A stretch of DNA of 64,000 bases, taken from positions 1,467,399-1,531,398 of the forward strand of contig NZ_OY808998.1 of assembly GCF_963681195.1 (NCBI RefSeq). Reading direction: 5' to 3'. The translations under genes and the position numbers were made by a program. Below the pieces are notes generated by a model that made no database searches, was not told where the DNA came from, and saw only the letters and a list, made by a program, of their open reading frames with translations. The DNA is from Vibrio sp. 16 (GTDB lineage: Bacteria > Pseudomonadota > Gammaproteobacteria > Enterobacterales > Vibrionaceae). Positions 43,445 to 50,468 of the stretch are shown piece after piece; the first letter of the stretch is position 1, and each line of letters starts with the position of its first letter.

Positions 43445-43737
43445 CAGTCATCGTAATCGGTTGTGAACACTCTCAAGGCTTATCCAAAAAAGACGATACG
43501 CCATATAACTTTGCTCAAGTGAACTACTTGGCGGTCAATGAGGGTTGGAAATCAGCCAAGGGTCAATGTGAAGCAAAAGGACTCACACAAAAGCAAATTG
43601 CCATGAGCCCTAACCCGTCTTTAGTTGCTGAATTTGGCAAATTGAATGAGAAGTTTCCGCTTATGTGCGAGCTCTCTTTGGATGCAGACCCTCAGAACCC
43701 TGCTCGAAATATCGTCGTCGATATTAAACCGCTGTAG
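43435..43737 (+). CDS. RstB-like ssDNA-binding protein (DUF1293 type)
   Basis: 100 residues (MPLTVIVIGCEHSQGLSKKDDTPYNFA in position terms 1-27). Similar in size, position and general sequence to RstB of CTX-type phages, a single-stranded-DNA-binding protein functionally like M13 gene V. It lies immediately after rep with overlapping ends. Confidence 0.75.
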   Translation: MPLTVIVIGCEHSQGLSKKDDTPYNFAQVNYLAVNEGWKSAKGQCEAKGLTQKQIAMSPNPSLVAEFGKLNEKFPLMCELSLDADPQNPARNIVVDIKPL

Positions 43738-43750
43738 TTGAGGTCAACGC

Positions 43751-43993
43751 ATGGCTGTCTGTCTCAATCAAGTTGCCGCTGACATTTACGTCCTGCAAGA
43801 CGGAAACACCAATTGCAGTATGTATGCGCTGAGCGTGAATGAGTTTCAGACACTCACATTGACTGCATCCACTACGGATTATGAGCTGAACATTGACACG
43901 GAACTGTACTCTCTCGTCTCTGGTTGGCTCCTGTTTTCCTTCGTTTCTGGTCATGTGCTAGGACGGATACTCAAAAGCCTAGGTAAGTTCTAG
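43751..43993 (+). CDS. Small phage membrane protein (80 aa)
   Basis: Starts MAVCLNQVAADIYVLQDGNT; a single membrane helix near residues 55-73 (LVSGWLLFSFVSGHVLGRIL) and a short basic C-terminus. Place between RstB-like and coat genes suggests a minor virion protein or an assembly factor. Family not recognised. Confidence 0.68.
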   Translation: MAVCLNQVAADIYVLQDGNTNCSMYALSVNEFQTLTLTASTTDYELNIDTELYSLVSGWLLFSFVSGHVLGRILKSLGKF

Positions 43994-44028
43994 GCACACT
44001 CTTAAACACACTATAAAAGGTGAACATT

Positions 44029-44235
44029 ATGAAAAACGTCAAGACTAAAATCATTGCTCTATCTACGGTTCTAGTGTCAGGTGCTTCATTCGCAGAAGAC
44101 TCGGCAGTGACTACCGCGATTAATGGGGCTATCAGCTCTGGTCAATCCAACTACGGTCTAGTGGTGGTGGGTCTTATTGGTCTAGGTGCTTTGGGCTTCG
44201 GTCTACGTGCCATCATGGGCGCAATGCGCGGCTAG
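44029..44235 (+). CDS. Major coat protein (pVIII/Cep-like)
   Basis: 68 residues: signal peptide to about residue 22 (MKNVKTKIIALSTVLVSGASFA), then a mature part of about 46 residues with an acidic start (EDSAVTTAINGAIS), a hydrophobic helix (LVVVGLIGLGALGFGL) and a basic C-terminal end (RAIMGAMRG). This is the classic inovirus major coat layout. AAGGTGAACATT before the ATG serves as the ribosome-binding site. A terminator stands 89 bases after the stop. Confidence 0.9.
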   Translation: MKNVKTKIIALSTVLVSGASFAEDSAVTTAINGAISSGQSNYGLVVVGLIGLGALGFGLRAIMGAMRG

Positions 44236-44236
44236 T

Positions 44237-44335
44237 ATGGGCGAGCTAGTGTCTCATGTCGTGACCATCCTCTTGGGGGTGGTCATGGCTTCATCCTTTA
44301 TATACGGCGTATATACGGGAATCAACGCCTCTTAG
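44237..44335 (+). CDS. Short phage membrane protein (32 aa), minor coat candidate
   Basis: Starts MGELVSHVVTILLGVVMASS; one hydrophobic helix, length as in pVII/pIX minor coat proteins of filamentous phages. It begins one base after the coat-protein stop, so translation may be coupled. Its last codons form the left arm of the terminator at 44324-44348. Confidence 0.6.
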   Translation: MGELVSHVVTILLGVVMASSFIYGVYTGINAS

Positions 44336-44348
44336 TGGGCGTTTTTTT
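44324..44348 (+). terminator. Terminator after the coat genes
   Basis: AACGCC (44324-44329) pairs with GGCGTT (44338-44343), then a T-run to 44348. Position between coat and pIII genes is the same as the central terminator of M13-type phages, giving more coat than pIII mRNA. Confidence 0.82.
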
Positions 44349-44365
44349 GTGTAAGGGCTTAGGCA

Positions 44366-45973
44366 ATGAAATCCGCTATTAACACACTGTTAGTTATCCT
44401 TTCGTTGATGCTGTTGAGTTTGTTGGTTGCTCAACCGTCCTTTGCTTCTGAGTGCGTCAAAGGGACGCGACTTGATGTTTCAAAGTCTTGGAAACTCAGC
44501 CTTTACGGAACTCTGCCTACTGCGTGTTTAGCTCAATGTCGATTCAAGCCCGAAGTCATTGTGGAATCCCCTGCCAATGACTCCGCCTCGGCTTCTTACT
44601 TTATGTCTTTGGGTGAAGCCTGCGCACAAGATGGGTTCGTGCCAGGTGGGTACATTCCACCGCCGATAGTCAGTGACGATTTAAACGGCAATGGTATCCA
44701 TGATGATATTGATGACTTCGATGGTGATGGTATTCCCAACTCCGTCGATGATGATCCATTTCAAAAGGTTCAGTATTTAACGGATGACAACCAAAACGGT
44801 ATCCCAGATGAACTCGAAGCCTATCTTGACAAGCTCAATCCGCAGCTCGACATCACGCAAGTCAACTGTACAACGGCGGGTTGTCCCGAGCACATGCAAA
44901 CTCTGACCCAGCAAATGGCCGAAATCGCATCAAACAATGGCGATTTGGTTCGTTTGGTTCGAGAGTTTGTGAGTAATACCGTGATGACGGATGACATCAA
45001 GCAAATGAGCAACACACTGTCTCAAGCTATCCGCCAACAGACCGATAGAATTGATGACTCAAGTCGGATTCAAAATGAGCAATACAACCGTCTGCGCTCA
45101 CAGATTTCTAACCTCGATGTAGGCAGCTCAGACCCGAGTTTTACCGACAGTGACCGACAAATGCTGTCTGATATTAAGAGCGTCTCGGATGAGTATGCGA
45201 ACAATCACCTCCTCTACCACATTTCACTGAACAATTTAGGGGTTCAGGTCGGTAACGTTAGGAACGATATTTACAATATCTCCCACAGTATCGGCAATGA
45301 GGCGTATAACCAAGTCACATCCGCTATCAACAACTCTCTCGATTCAGGTCTGCAACTCAACGCCACCCAATCGAGACAACTTAGAAACGCAGCGGCAGCC
45401 AAGGCGAATGGCAACAAGATTAAAGCGGCCACCGATAAGATTACGGCTGTTGATGGCAAGGTAGACGAATTAAAGCGTTTAATCACTGAGATGGATACGG
45501 GCTCCGGTGATGGAGAGAATCCAAATATTGACCTTTCTGGTGTAACAGGCGAAATCAAAGCCCTAGGTAACACGCTCCAAACGTCGATAGATGGATTGGC
45601 TGACGGTATCGGCAATATTGAATCGCTCCTTGGTGGAGACAATCAGTTCCAAACCCCTGCCAAGTCCAATCAATTTGACTCCGGCTTTCTCTTTCAAGAC
45701 AACAAGAAAACCAAGATTGAAACCGAAATCGTTGAGCTAGAAAAGCAGTTAAAAACCGAAATGGACGCCTTCAAAACTCTGTTCAGCTTCGACACGGATT
45801 CGTTTCAAGATGGGGAGTACAAAGAGCACACCTTAGACCTTGAACTGGATGGTCAACCCCGCAGCTTTCAAACGGGCGTCCTGTCAGCGCTGTTGGATAA
45901 CGCGAACATCATCAAGGCCGTTGTCTTGTTTATCTTTGTGCTGATGGGCATACGCATGTTGGGGAAAGAGTAA
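44366..45973 (+). CDS. Minor coat/adsorption protein pIII (OrfU role)
   Basis: 535 residues with a signal peptide (cut after QPSFAS) and a C-terminal membrane anchor (IIKAVVLFIFVLMGIRMLG). After a Cys-containing N-terminal domain comes a calcium-binding-like Asp/Asn stretch (about 107-160: DDLNGNGIHDDIDDFDGDGI and DDNQNGIPDELEAYL), then a long helical region (170-420) rich in Gln, Asn and Ser that probably forms coiled coil. This is the usual position and topology of pIII, which binds the host pilus and TolA. The receptor is unknown. Confidence 0.82.
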   Translation: MKSAINTLLVILSLMLLSLLVAQPSFASECVKGTRLDVSKSWKLSLYGTLPTACLAQCRFKPEVIVESPANDSASASYFMSLGEACAQDGFVPGGYIPPPIVSDDLNGNGIHDDIDDFDGDGIPNSVDDDPFQKVQYLTDDNQNGIPDELEAYLDKLNPQLDITQVNCTTAGCPEHMQTLTQQMAEIASNNGDLVRLVREFVSNTVMTDDIKQMSNTLSQAIRQQTDRIDDSSRIQNEQYNRLRSQISNLDVGSSDPSFTDSDRQMLSDIKSVSDEYANNHLLYHISLNNLGVQVGNVRNDIYNISHSIGNEAYNQVTSAINNSLDSGLQLNATQSRQLRNAAAAKANGNKIKAATDKITAVDGKVDELKRLITEMDTGSGDGENPNIDLSGVTGEIKALGNTLQTSIDGLADGIGNIESLLGGDNQFQTPAKSNQFDSGFLFQDNKKTKIETEIVELEKQLKTEMDAFKTLFSFDTDSFQDGEYKEHTLDLELDGQPRSFQTGVLSALLDNANIIKAVVLFIFVLMGIRMLGKE

Positions 45974-46314
45974 TGGAAACACTTTATAGCTTTATTGATT
46001 GGATCTCTTTACAGGCCAACACGGTCGTTGGCTTCTTCGAATCCATACCGGTGATGATGACTGACCTCTTCAGTTACATTCAGCTATTTATCATCAAGAT
46101 GAAAATCTATTTTCAAATTCAGTTTATCCAACTGTCTTACCACACGGCACAACTGCTACTCGAAGAAATTGGATTCAATGACCTGCTTGCAGCGACATTT
46201 AACGCCATGCCAAGCGAGCTACGTTTTTATGCGTTTAAGTTTGGACTACCTCAAGGGCTCTCAATCTTGGCTAACTTCTTTACCACTGCTTTTGTAATGA
46301 GGATGACGCGCTGA
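45973..46314 (+). CDS. Minor coat protein pVI (Ace-like, DUF2523)
   Basis: 113-residue hydrophobic protein (METLYSFIDWISLQANTVVG) with three predicted membrane segments, ending NFFTTAFVMRMTR. Position between pIII and Zot and the size fit DUF2523/pVI, which caps the virion end with pIII. Its start shares one base with the pIII stop. Confidence 0.82.
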   Translation: METLYSFIDWISLQANTVVGFFESIPVMMTDLFSYIQLFIIKMKIYFQIQFIQLSYHTAQLLLEEIGFNDLLAATFNAMPSELRFYAFKFGLPQGLSILANFFTTAFVMRMTR

Positions 46315-46315
46315 T

Positions 46316-47695
46316 ATGGCTATCACAATCAGAACCGGAGCTAACGGCTCATACAAATCGGCATACACCGCATACTTTCGTATCTATCAGGCGCTCAAGG
46401 CGGGTCGCGTTGTTGTGACCAATATGGAAGGTATGCAGCCACTGGAAGAAATCGAAAAGCTGATGGACATTCAGTTTCCAAGTACAGCGAAGCTCTTTCG
46501 CATTACTTCGCGAGATAAGGCGGGTGTTCATCTTTGGACGCACTTTTTCTGTTGGTGCCCCCTTGGTGCATTGATTGTTATTGATGAATGTCAGGACATC
46601 TATTCAAAGAACATCGGCTTTGATATGAGAAAGGTGACGTACAAGCCAATCGAGGATTTCATCACTCAAGACACTGGTAAAGATGGCCTATTGCCTACGG
46701 ATTATCTCGACTTCTTTTACTCTCGCTATGTCCCTGCGGATATGTCTGCGCTTGAGGCTTCGGAAACCGACGATAGAGGCATTGCCGAATACGACGAACA
46801 AGGCCGGATTATCTACCCTCACACCTTTAACGAGGGATTCATGCGCCACCGGAAATACAACTGGGATATTGAGCTGCTGTCTCCGGACTGGAAGCAAATT
46901 GATTCGGGGATTAAAGCGTGTGGTGAGCAGAACTTTTATCACAAAGGCCGCGACCAATTTTTCTGGGCGGTACGCAAACCGTTTATATGGAAACACGACA
47001 AGTCAGTATCCACGCCTGTGATACCCAAAACCAAGGACGTGAACCTGACGACACAGAAAATCCCCCTTGATGCGTTCTTGCTCTACAAGTCAACCAGTAC
47101 CGGAGTGGCTAAGCGAGCCGGAGCAATGAATACCCTCTTTCGCAACCCAAAGGTCATCGGGGTTTTTCTTCTCTTTATTCTTTGCATGGGATGGGCAATC
47201 AATGAAATATCCAACCGCATTACTGATACTCCTGAGACGGCTCCGCAAGCGGGAACGTCGCAATTGGACAGTGCCTCACCTAACCAAGCTGACAAGCTGG
47301 TTAAAACGGGGGCTCAAGGTTCTGGCTTATTACGTGATGGTGGGAATAGCGGTCAAGCTGATAACAATGGTCGGATTCCGAGTGTTTATATAGGCGATGT
47401 GTTACCTCTTGAGGGCATACAAAAAGCCTTTGTAACGGGGGTCAATCATGCGGTTAAAATACGAGCCAATCAACGCCACTTTGAACATTATATATCGGTG
47501 GAAGCGGTAGCAACGGATGGAGTCTATAGCCTCAACCAAGAGTTCTTTAAGGCATACGACATCACTTACCAAGTGATAAACGAATGTCTCTTGAAGCTAA
47601 CGCGCGGCAACGTATCCAAAACCATCACCTGTAAGCCCTTAGAGACTCTAGTCAAAGAGCGAGAAATACAAAGCGCCAATGTCTCACTATTTTAG
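46316..47695 (+). CDS. zot: Zot-like assembly ATPase (pI)
   Basis: 459 residues. Walker A TGANGSYKSA (7-16) and Walker B GALIVIDECQDIY (about 84-96), a single membrane segment at about 278-295 (VIGVFLLFILCMGWAI), and a periplasmic C-terminal domain with two Cys. This is the pI/Zot family that drives virion assembly and export through the inner membrane. The name Zot is from the family; nothing here indicates toxin activity. Last gene of the morphogenesis block. Confidence 0.9.
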   Translation: MAITIRTGANGSYKSAYTAYFRIYQALKAGRVVVTNMEGMQPLEEIEKLMDIQFPSTAKLFRITSRDKAGVHLWTHFFCWCPLGALIVIDECQDIYSKNIGFDMRKVTYKPIEDFITQDTGKDGLLPTDYLDFFYSRYVPADMSALEASETDDRGIAEYDEQGRIIYPHTFNEGFMRHRKYNWDIELLSPDWKQIDSGIKACGEQNFYHKGRDQFFWAVRKPFIWKHDKSVSTPVIPKTKDVNLTTQKIPLDAFLLYKSTSTGVAKRAGAMNTLFRNPKVIGVFLLFILCMGWAINEISNRITDTPETAPQAGTSQLDSASPNQADKLVKTGAQGSGLLRDGGNSGQADNNGRIPSVYIGDVLPLEGIQKAFVTGVNHAVKIRANQRHFEHYISVEAVATDGVYSLNQEFFKAYDITYQVINECLLKLTRGNVSKTITCKPLETLVKEREIQSANVSLF

Positions 47696-47861
47696 TCCCC
47701 ACTTATAGCCATAGGGTGCAACGCGCAGTCGCGAAGACTGAGCAGCGAGCATTAAGCCCTATGGCGTTTCTCTGCCTCAATATCAAAGCCCCGCAGGGAT
47801 AAGCAATGCACGAAGTGCAAGCGAGGCACCAAGCCACACGATGATCTAAAAAGGATCTCCT
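47696..47861 (+). other. Phage intergenic region with hairpins, candidate origin/packaging region
   Basis: An outer inverted repeat GCCATAGGG (47708-47716) and CCCTATGGC (47757-47765) encloses CAGTC-GCGAA-GACTG (47726-47740). A second hairpin TGCAC-GAA-GTGCA follows at about 47807-47819. Filamentous phages keep replication origins and packaging hairpins in such non-coding regions after the morphogenesis genes. No terminator T-run is present, so these hairpins are unlikely to be simple terminators. Confidence 0.55.
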
Positions 47862-48020
47862 ATGTCAATTGGCGCGGTTAGCTACTGTTGTCTCCAAGAC
47901 CTATCACCACCCCTCGCCCTGCCAAGCCTCCCTCGCAGAGATTTAAAGCGTCAATGGGGCTCTTGCCACTGCAACACACTGAACTTAACGCGCATTGATG
48001 AAAAGTACCAAGATTGCTAA
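47862..48020 (+). CDS. Possible 52-aa ORF after the phage intergenic region
   Basis: Starts MSIGAVSYCCLQDLSPPLAL with AAGGATCTCCT before the ATG and ends in KYQDC. It has several Cys and many Pro/Leu; no membrane segment or family recognised. The good ribosome-binding site is the main support. It may instead be non-coding origin sequence that happens to be open. Confidence 0.4.
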   Translation: MSIGAVSYCCLQDLSPPLALPSLPRRDLKRQWGSCHCNTLNLTRIDEKYQDC

Positions 48021-48053
48021 TATATGTATATATATACAGTATTGGGTGTGAGT

Positions 48054-48437
48054 ATGATAATACGTTGGACAAAAAGCCAAGTCGGTACTGTTTTGGATGA
48101 GAACGGTCACGACTATAAAGGACAGAAATGCGATGTTGCCTACCTAAAACAAGATGGAACCCGAGGACATAAGCGCTTTGGTGGCTTTATTGACAGAGAC
48201 CAATGCGGGAAGCTCCAAAGGGCTAAACTCGTGGGTTTCACGTCCTATAGCAAAGACGATGGCCATACTTGGTTTGATTTTGATAAGGATACTTATCTTG
48301 TTGGTGTTGTAAGGTGGGACATGCTCTATGTTGTTTTGTATGAGGGCGTTCCTCGCTCAATCCCCTATACCCCTCTAGAGCCTGTTCGTTATTACAACAA
48401 TGTGGTCAACTTGGCTGAGTTCAGAGAAAAACGTTAG
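48054..48437 (+). CDS. Hypothetical cargo protein (127 aa)
   Basis: MIIRWTKSQVGTVLDENGHD at the start, many Tyr/Trp/Gly strands (KRFGGFIDRDQCGKLQRAKL, GHTWFDFDKDTYLVGVVRWD), so probably a small beta-rich, soluble protein. No family recognised. ATG 48054 is likelier than a longer frame from 48024, although neither has a strong ribosome-binding site. First gene of the cargo region between zot and the retron. Confidence 0.62.
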   Translation: MIIRWTKSQVGTVLDENGHDYKGQKCDVAYLKQDGTRGHKRFGGFIDRDQCGKLQRAKLVGFTSYSKDDGHTWFDFDKDTYLVGVVRWDMLYVVLYEGVPRSIPYTPLEPVRYYNNVVNLAEFREKR

Positions 48438-48450
48438 CCAGAAAAAGAAA

Positions 48451-48477
48451 GAGCCAATACATATACGGTATTGGCTC
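48451..48477. terminator. Perfect 10-bp hairpin after the hypothetical gene
   Basis: GAGCCAATAC (48451-48460), seven-base loop, GTATTGGCTC (48468-48477). No T-run follows on the plus strand, while an A-rich stretch precedes it, so classical termination of the rightward gene is uncertain. Confidence 0.5.
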
Positions 48478-48581
48478 CCCTCGCAGTTTTATGCCAAGTA
48501 ATTAACTGACTTGTCGATTGAGATCTCCATCTAAACAAAAGCGCTCTACAGGTTGCTATATTGCGCCTAATTTGTATTTAA

Positions 48582-49214
48582 ATGATGGAGTTACACTTGG
48601 AATTTTTCGTACTTATAATCATGGCACTGTGCGTTTTCTACATAGTTTCAACGTTGAGTGGCAAGAAGAAACCACGACACCACAAATATAGACCCAAACC
48701 TCAAGCCCCTAGCAAACCATCATCGACGTTTTACGAGCGGAGTGACTATGCTCAACAAAGACCATCTTCTATAGAGAATGTAGTCCCTATCCCTACTAGC
48801 AAGGATAAAGAGCCTGAAGTGCCCGAACACAAGGCATCTTCGCATCTAGCGACTCCAAATGAACAACGATTCTATTTGGCATTAAAGGAAGCGACTCCAA
48901 GTTGCTATGAGATCCATTGCCAAGTTTCCTTAATGGCATTGGTTCAACCTGTCGATTGGAAAAACAACTCTAGAACATGGGCAAAGCGTATGGATTTTGT
49001 TATCACAGACCATCAGACAAAGATTGTCGTTGTGATTGAACTTGATGACCGTACTCATAACTGGAAAAAACGAATTAAGCGCGATAAGTACGTAAACGAA
49101 GTCCTATCTAAGCACCATCGTTTAGTACGTTTCAAATCTCAGCGAGTGTACAACCCTGCCGAGATTCGTGAGGAGTTAGGGTTTGCTGAGGAGCTTGTCG
49201 AGCACCCCGTATAG
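48582..49214 (+). CDS. Membrane-anchored DUF2726 nuclease-like protein
   Basis: 210 residues. A membrane helix at about 5-24 (LEFFVLIIMALCVFYIVSTL), then a basic Pro-rich linker, then a DUF2726 domain from about 92: PNEQRFYLALKEA, QVSLMALVQPVDWKNN, MDFVITDHQTKIVVVIELDDRTH, KRDKYVNEVLSKHHRLVRFKS. The DFV and IELDD pattern fits the PD-(D/E)xK-like nuclease fold to which DUF2726 is related. It precedes the retron in the same direction and may be another accessory gene of the element. Function unproven. Confidence 0.78.
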   Translation: MMELHLEFFVLIIMALCVFYIVSTLSGKKKPRHHKYRPKPQAPSKPSSTFYERSDYAQQRPSSIENVVPIPTSKDKEPEVPEHKASSHLATPNEQRFYLALKEATPSCYEIHCQVSLMALVQPVDWKNNSRTWAKRMDFVITDHQTKIVVVIELDDRTHNWKKRIKRDKYVNEVLSKHHRLVRFKSQRVYNPAEIREELGFAEELVEHPV

Positions 49215-49262
49215 TAATACGGGGTGAAAGTCTTTGAGTTAACACTCACTAGATAGTAGTTA

Positions 49263-49291
49263 TTGAAGGTATCCTGCTGTAAGGCTATAAT
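49263..49291 (+). promoter_or_regulatory. Promoter of the retron RNA
   Basis: TTGAAG (49263-49268), 17-base spacer, TATAAT (49286-49291). The predicted start, about seven bases later (49298), coincides with the a1 repeat of the msr-msd RNA. Near-consensus sigma-70 promoter read by eye. Confidence 0.75.
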
Positions 49292-49297
49292 TTACCT

Positions 49298-49461
49298 ACC
49301 CTTTAGCGTATAGACTGATTCAGTCTTGTCGGGCGTTACGCCAGACACTAACTTATTGGGGAACTATGACGGTTGCGGTTGAAAAAATTTCCGCGTTCTT
49401 TGTCTCGTTCCTCGCCTGCAGGTCGCGCAAATTTTTTCAACCGCTTCCTTTAGTAAAGGGA
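49298..49461 (+). ncRNA. Retron msr-msd RNA
   Basis: Short terminal repeats a1 CCCTTTA (49299-49305) and a2 TAAAGGG (49454-49460) can pair. Directly after a1 comes AGC with the candidate branching G at 49306, as in other retrons (Ec86 has a similar CCCTTAGC). msr hairpins: AGACTG-ATT-CAGTCT (49312-49326) and GGCG-TTA-CGCC (49332-49342). msd: a perfect 16-bp stem, GCGGTTGAAAAAATTT (49375-49390) with AAATTTTTTCAACCGC (49429-49444), enclosing a 38-base loop. The reverse transcriptase gene follows 56 bases later. Exact cDNA ends cannot be read from sequence. Confidence 0.85.
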
Positions 49462-49465
49462 AACT

Positions 49466-49491
49466 GCCGGATTATAGTTTTATAATCCGGC
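49466..49491 (+). terminator. 11-bp hairpin between retron RNA and RT gene
   Basis: GCCGGATTATA (49466-49476), loop GTTT, TATAATCCGGC (49481-49491), followed by ATTTTAATT. Could act as a partial terminator or processing signal that keeps the ncRNA in excess over the RT mRNA. The T-run is interrupted, so read-through is likely. Confidence 0.6.
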
Positions 49492-49517
49492 ATTTTAATT
49501 AAGAGAGCTTCAATTCT

Positions 49518-50468
49518 ATGCGACTTAAGCTATATGCAAAACTACAACAAGATCTAAATTGTTCACGCACTTCAATCGATAACTTTTGTCGCACAGCCCC
49601 AAACAAGTACAAAGTTTACACGATTCCAAAGCGAACATCAGGTGTTAGAGTAATTGCTCATCCTTCTAGGCCTCTTAAATTATTTCAACGCTCATTGTTA
49701 AAAATTTTAGGACCTATTAAGGGTGTTCATCAAGCATCTTATGCATACCGAAAAGGTACAAGTATTAGAGATAATGCGTTAAAGCATTCACACTCTCGAT
49801 ACATGCTAAAGATGGATTTCAAAGATTTTTTCAATAGTTTGATACCTGATATGCTTTATGTAGCTATGTGCGAACATGGAGTTGTGTTGTCAAATGCGGA
49901 AAAGAGAACGCTAACTAGACTGTTATTTTGGAACAAAACAAAGTCTTTCAACGAAAAGCTCGTACTTAGTGTAGGAGCTCCAAGCTCTCCACTTGTGTCG
50001 AATATCATTATGTATAAATTCGATAAAGCACTTTCTGAAAAATGTTTATCGTCTAAAATTACTTATACTAGATATGCGGATGATTTAACATTTTCGACAA
50101 ACCAAAAAGGAATACTATTCGAAGTCCCTTCTATAGTACGAAACCTTTTGGGAGAGATTTTTCAACATAGAATATCCTTGAATGAGTCAAAAACGATTTT
50201 CACATCAAAAGCTCACAATCGACATGTTACCGGTGTAACTATAAATAATGAAGGCCAACTTTCTATTGGTAGAGAAAGAAAAAGGATGATCTCAGCCATG
50301 GTTCATAAATATAAGAACGATGGCTTATCTGAGGTAGATTCGAGTTATCTTGCTGGATTAATCTCATTTGCTCTGCATATTGAGCCAACCTTCATTGAAA
50401 GGCTCAAAGTTAAATACGGCGAACGCGTACTTTATAATATTTCTAGAGGCACAAGTAATGGAAATTAA
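49518..50468 (+). CDS. Retron reverse transcriptase
   Basis: 316 residues with the RT core motifs: MDFKDFFNSL (D100), GAPSSPLVSN (153-162), the catalytic YADD (186-189) and the retron-type VTG (237-239). The retron hallmark NAxxH is present as NALKH (86-90). It would prime on the branching 2'-OH of the msr-msd RNA and make a branched RNA-DNA molecule. GAGAGCTTCAATTCT precedes the ATG. The gene overlaps the following ATPase gene by 11 bases, forming an RT-PtuA-PtuB operon. AT-rich relative to the phage genes. Confidence 0.95.
   Translation: MRLKLYAKLQQDLNCSRTSIDNFCRTAPNKYKVYTIPKRTSGVRVIAHPSRPLKLFQRSLLKILGPIKGVHQASYAYRKGTSIRDNALKHSHSRYMLKMDFKDFFNSLIPDMLYVAMCEHGVVLSNAEKRTLTRLLFWNKTKSFNEKLVLSVGAPSSPLVSNIIMYKFDKALSEKCLSSKITYTRYADDLTFSTNQKGILFEVPSIVRNLLGEIFQHRISLNESKTIFTSKAHNRHVTGVTINNEGQLSIGRERKRMISAMVHKYKNDGLSEVDSSYLAGLISFALHIEPTFIERLKVKYGERVLYNISRGTSNGN

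Noticed and set aside
46316-47695. Zonula occludens toxin
   Set aside because: The sequence is the assembly ATPase pI; the toxin fragment of CTX-phage Zot cannot be inferred from family membership.
49375-49444. The 16-bp inverted repeat upstream of the RT as a terminator of the DUF2726 gene
   Set aside because: Its long loop, place between a1 and a2 repeats and position before a retron RT identify it as the msd stem.
50368-50457. 30-codon extension in front of the PtuA-like ATPase
   Set aside because: It overlaps the RT gene in another frame; ATG 50458 has a ribosome-binding site and the coupling typical of retron operons.
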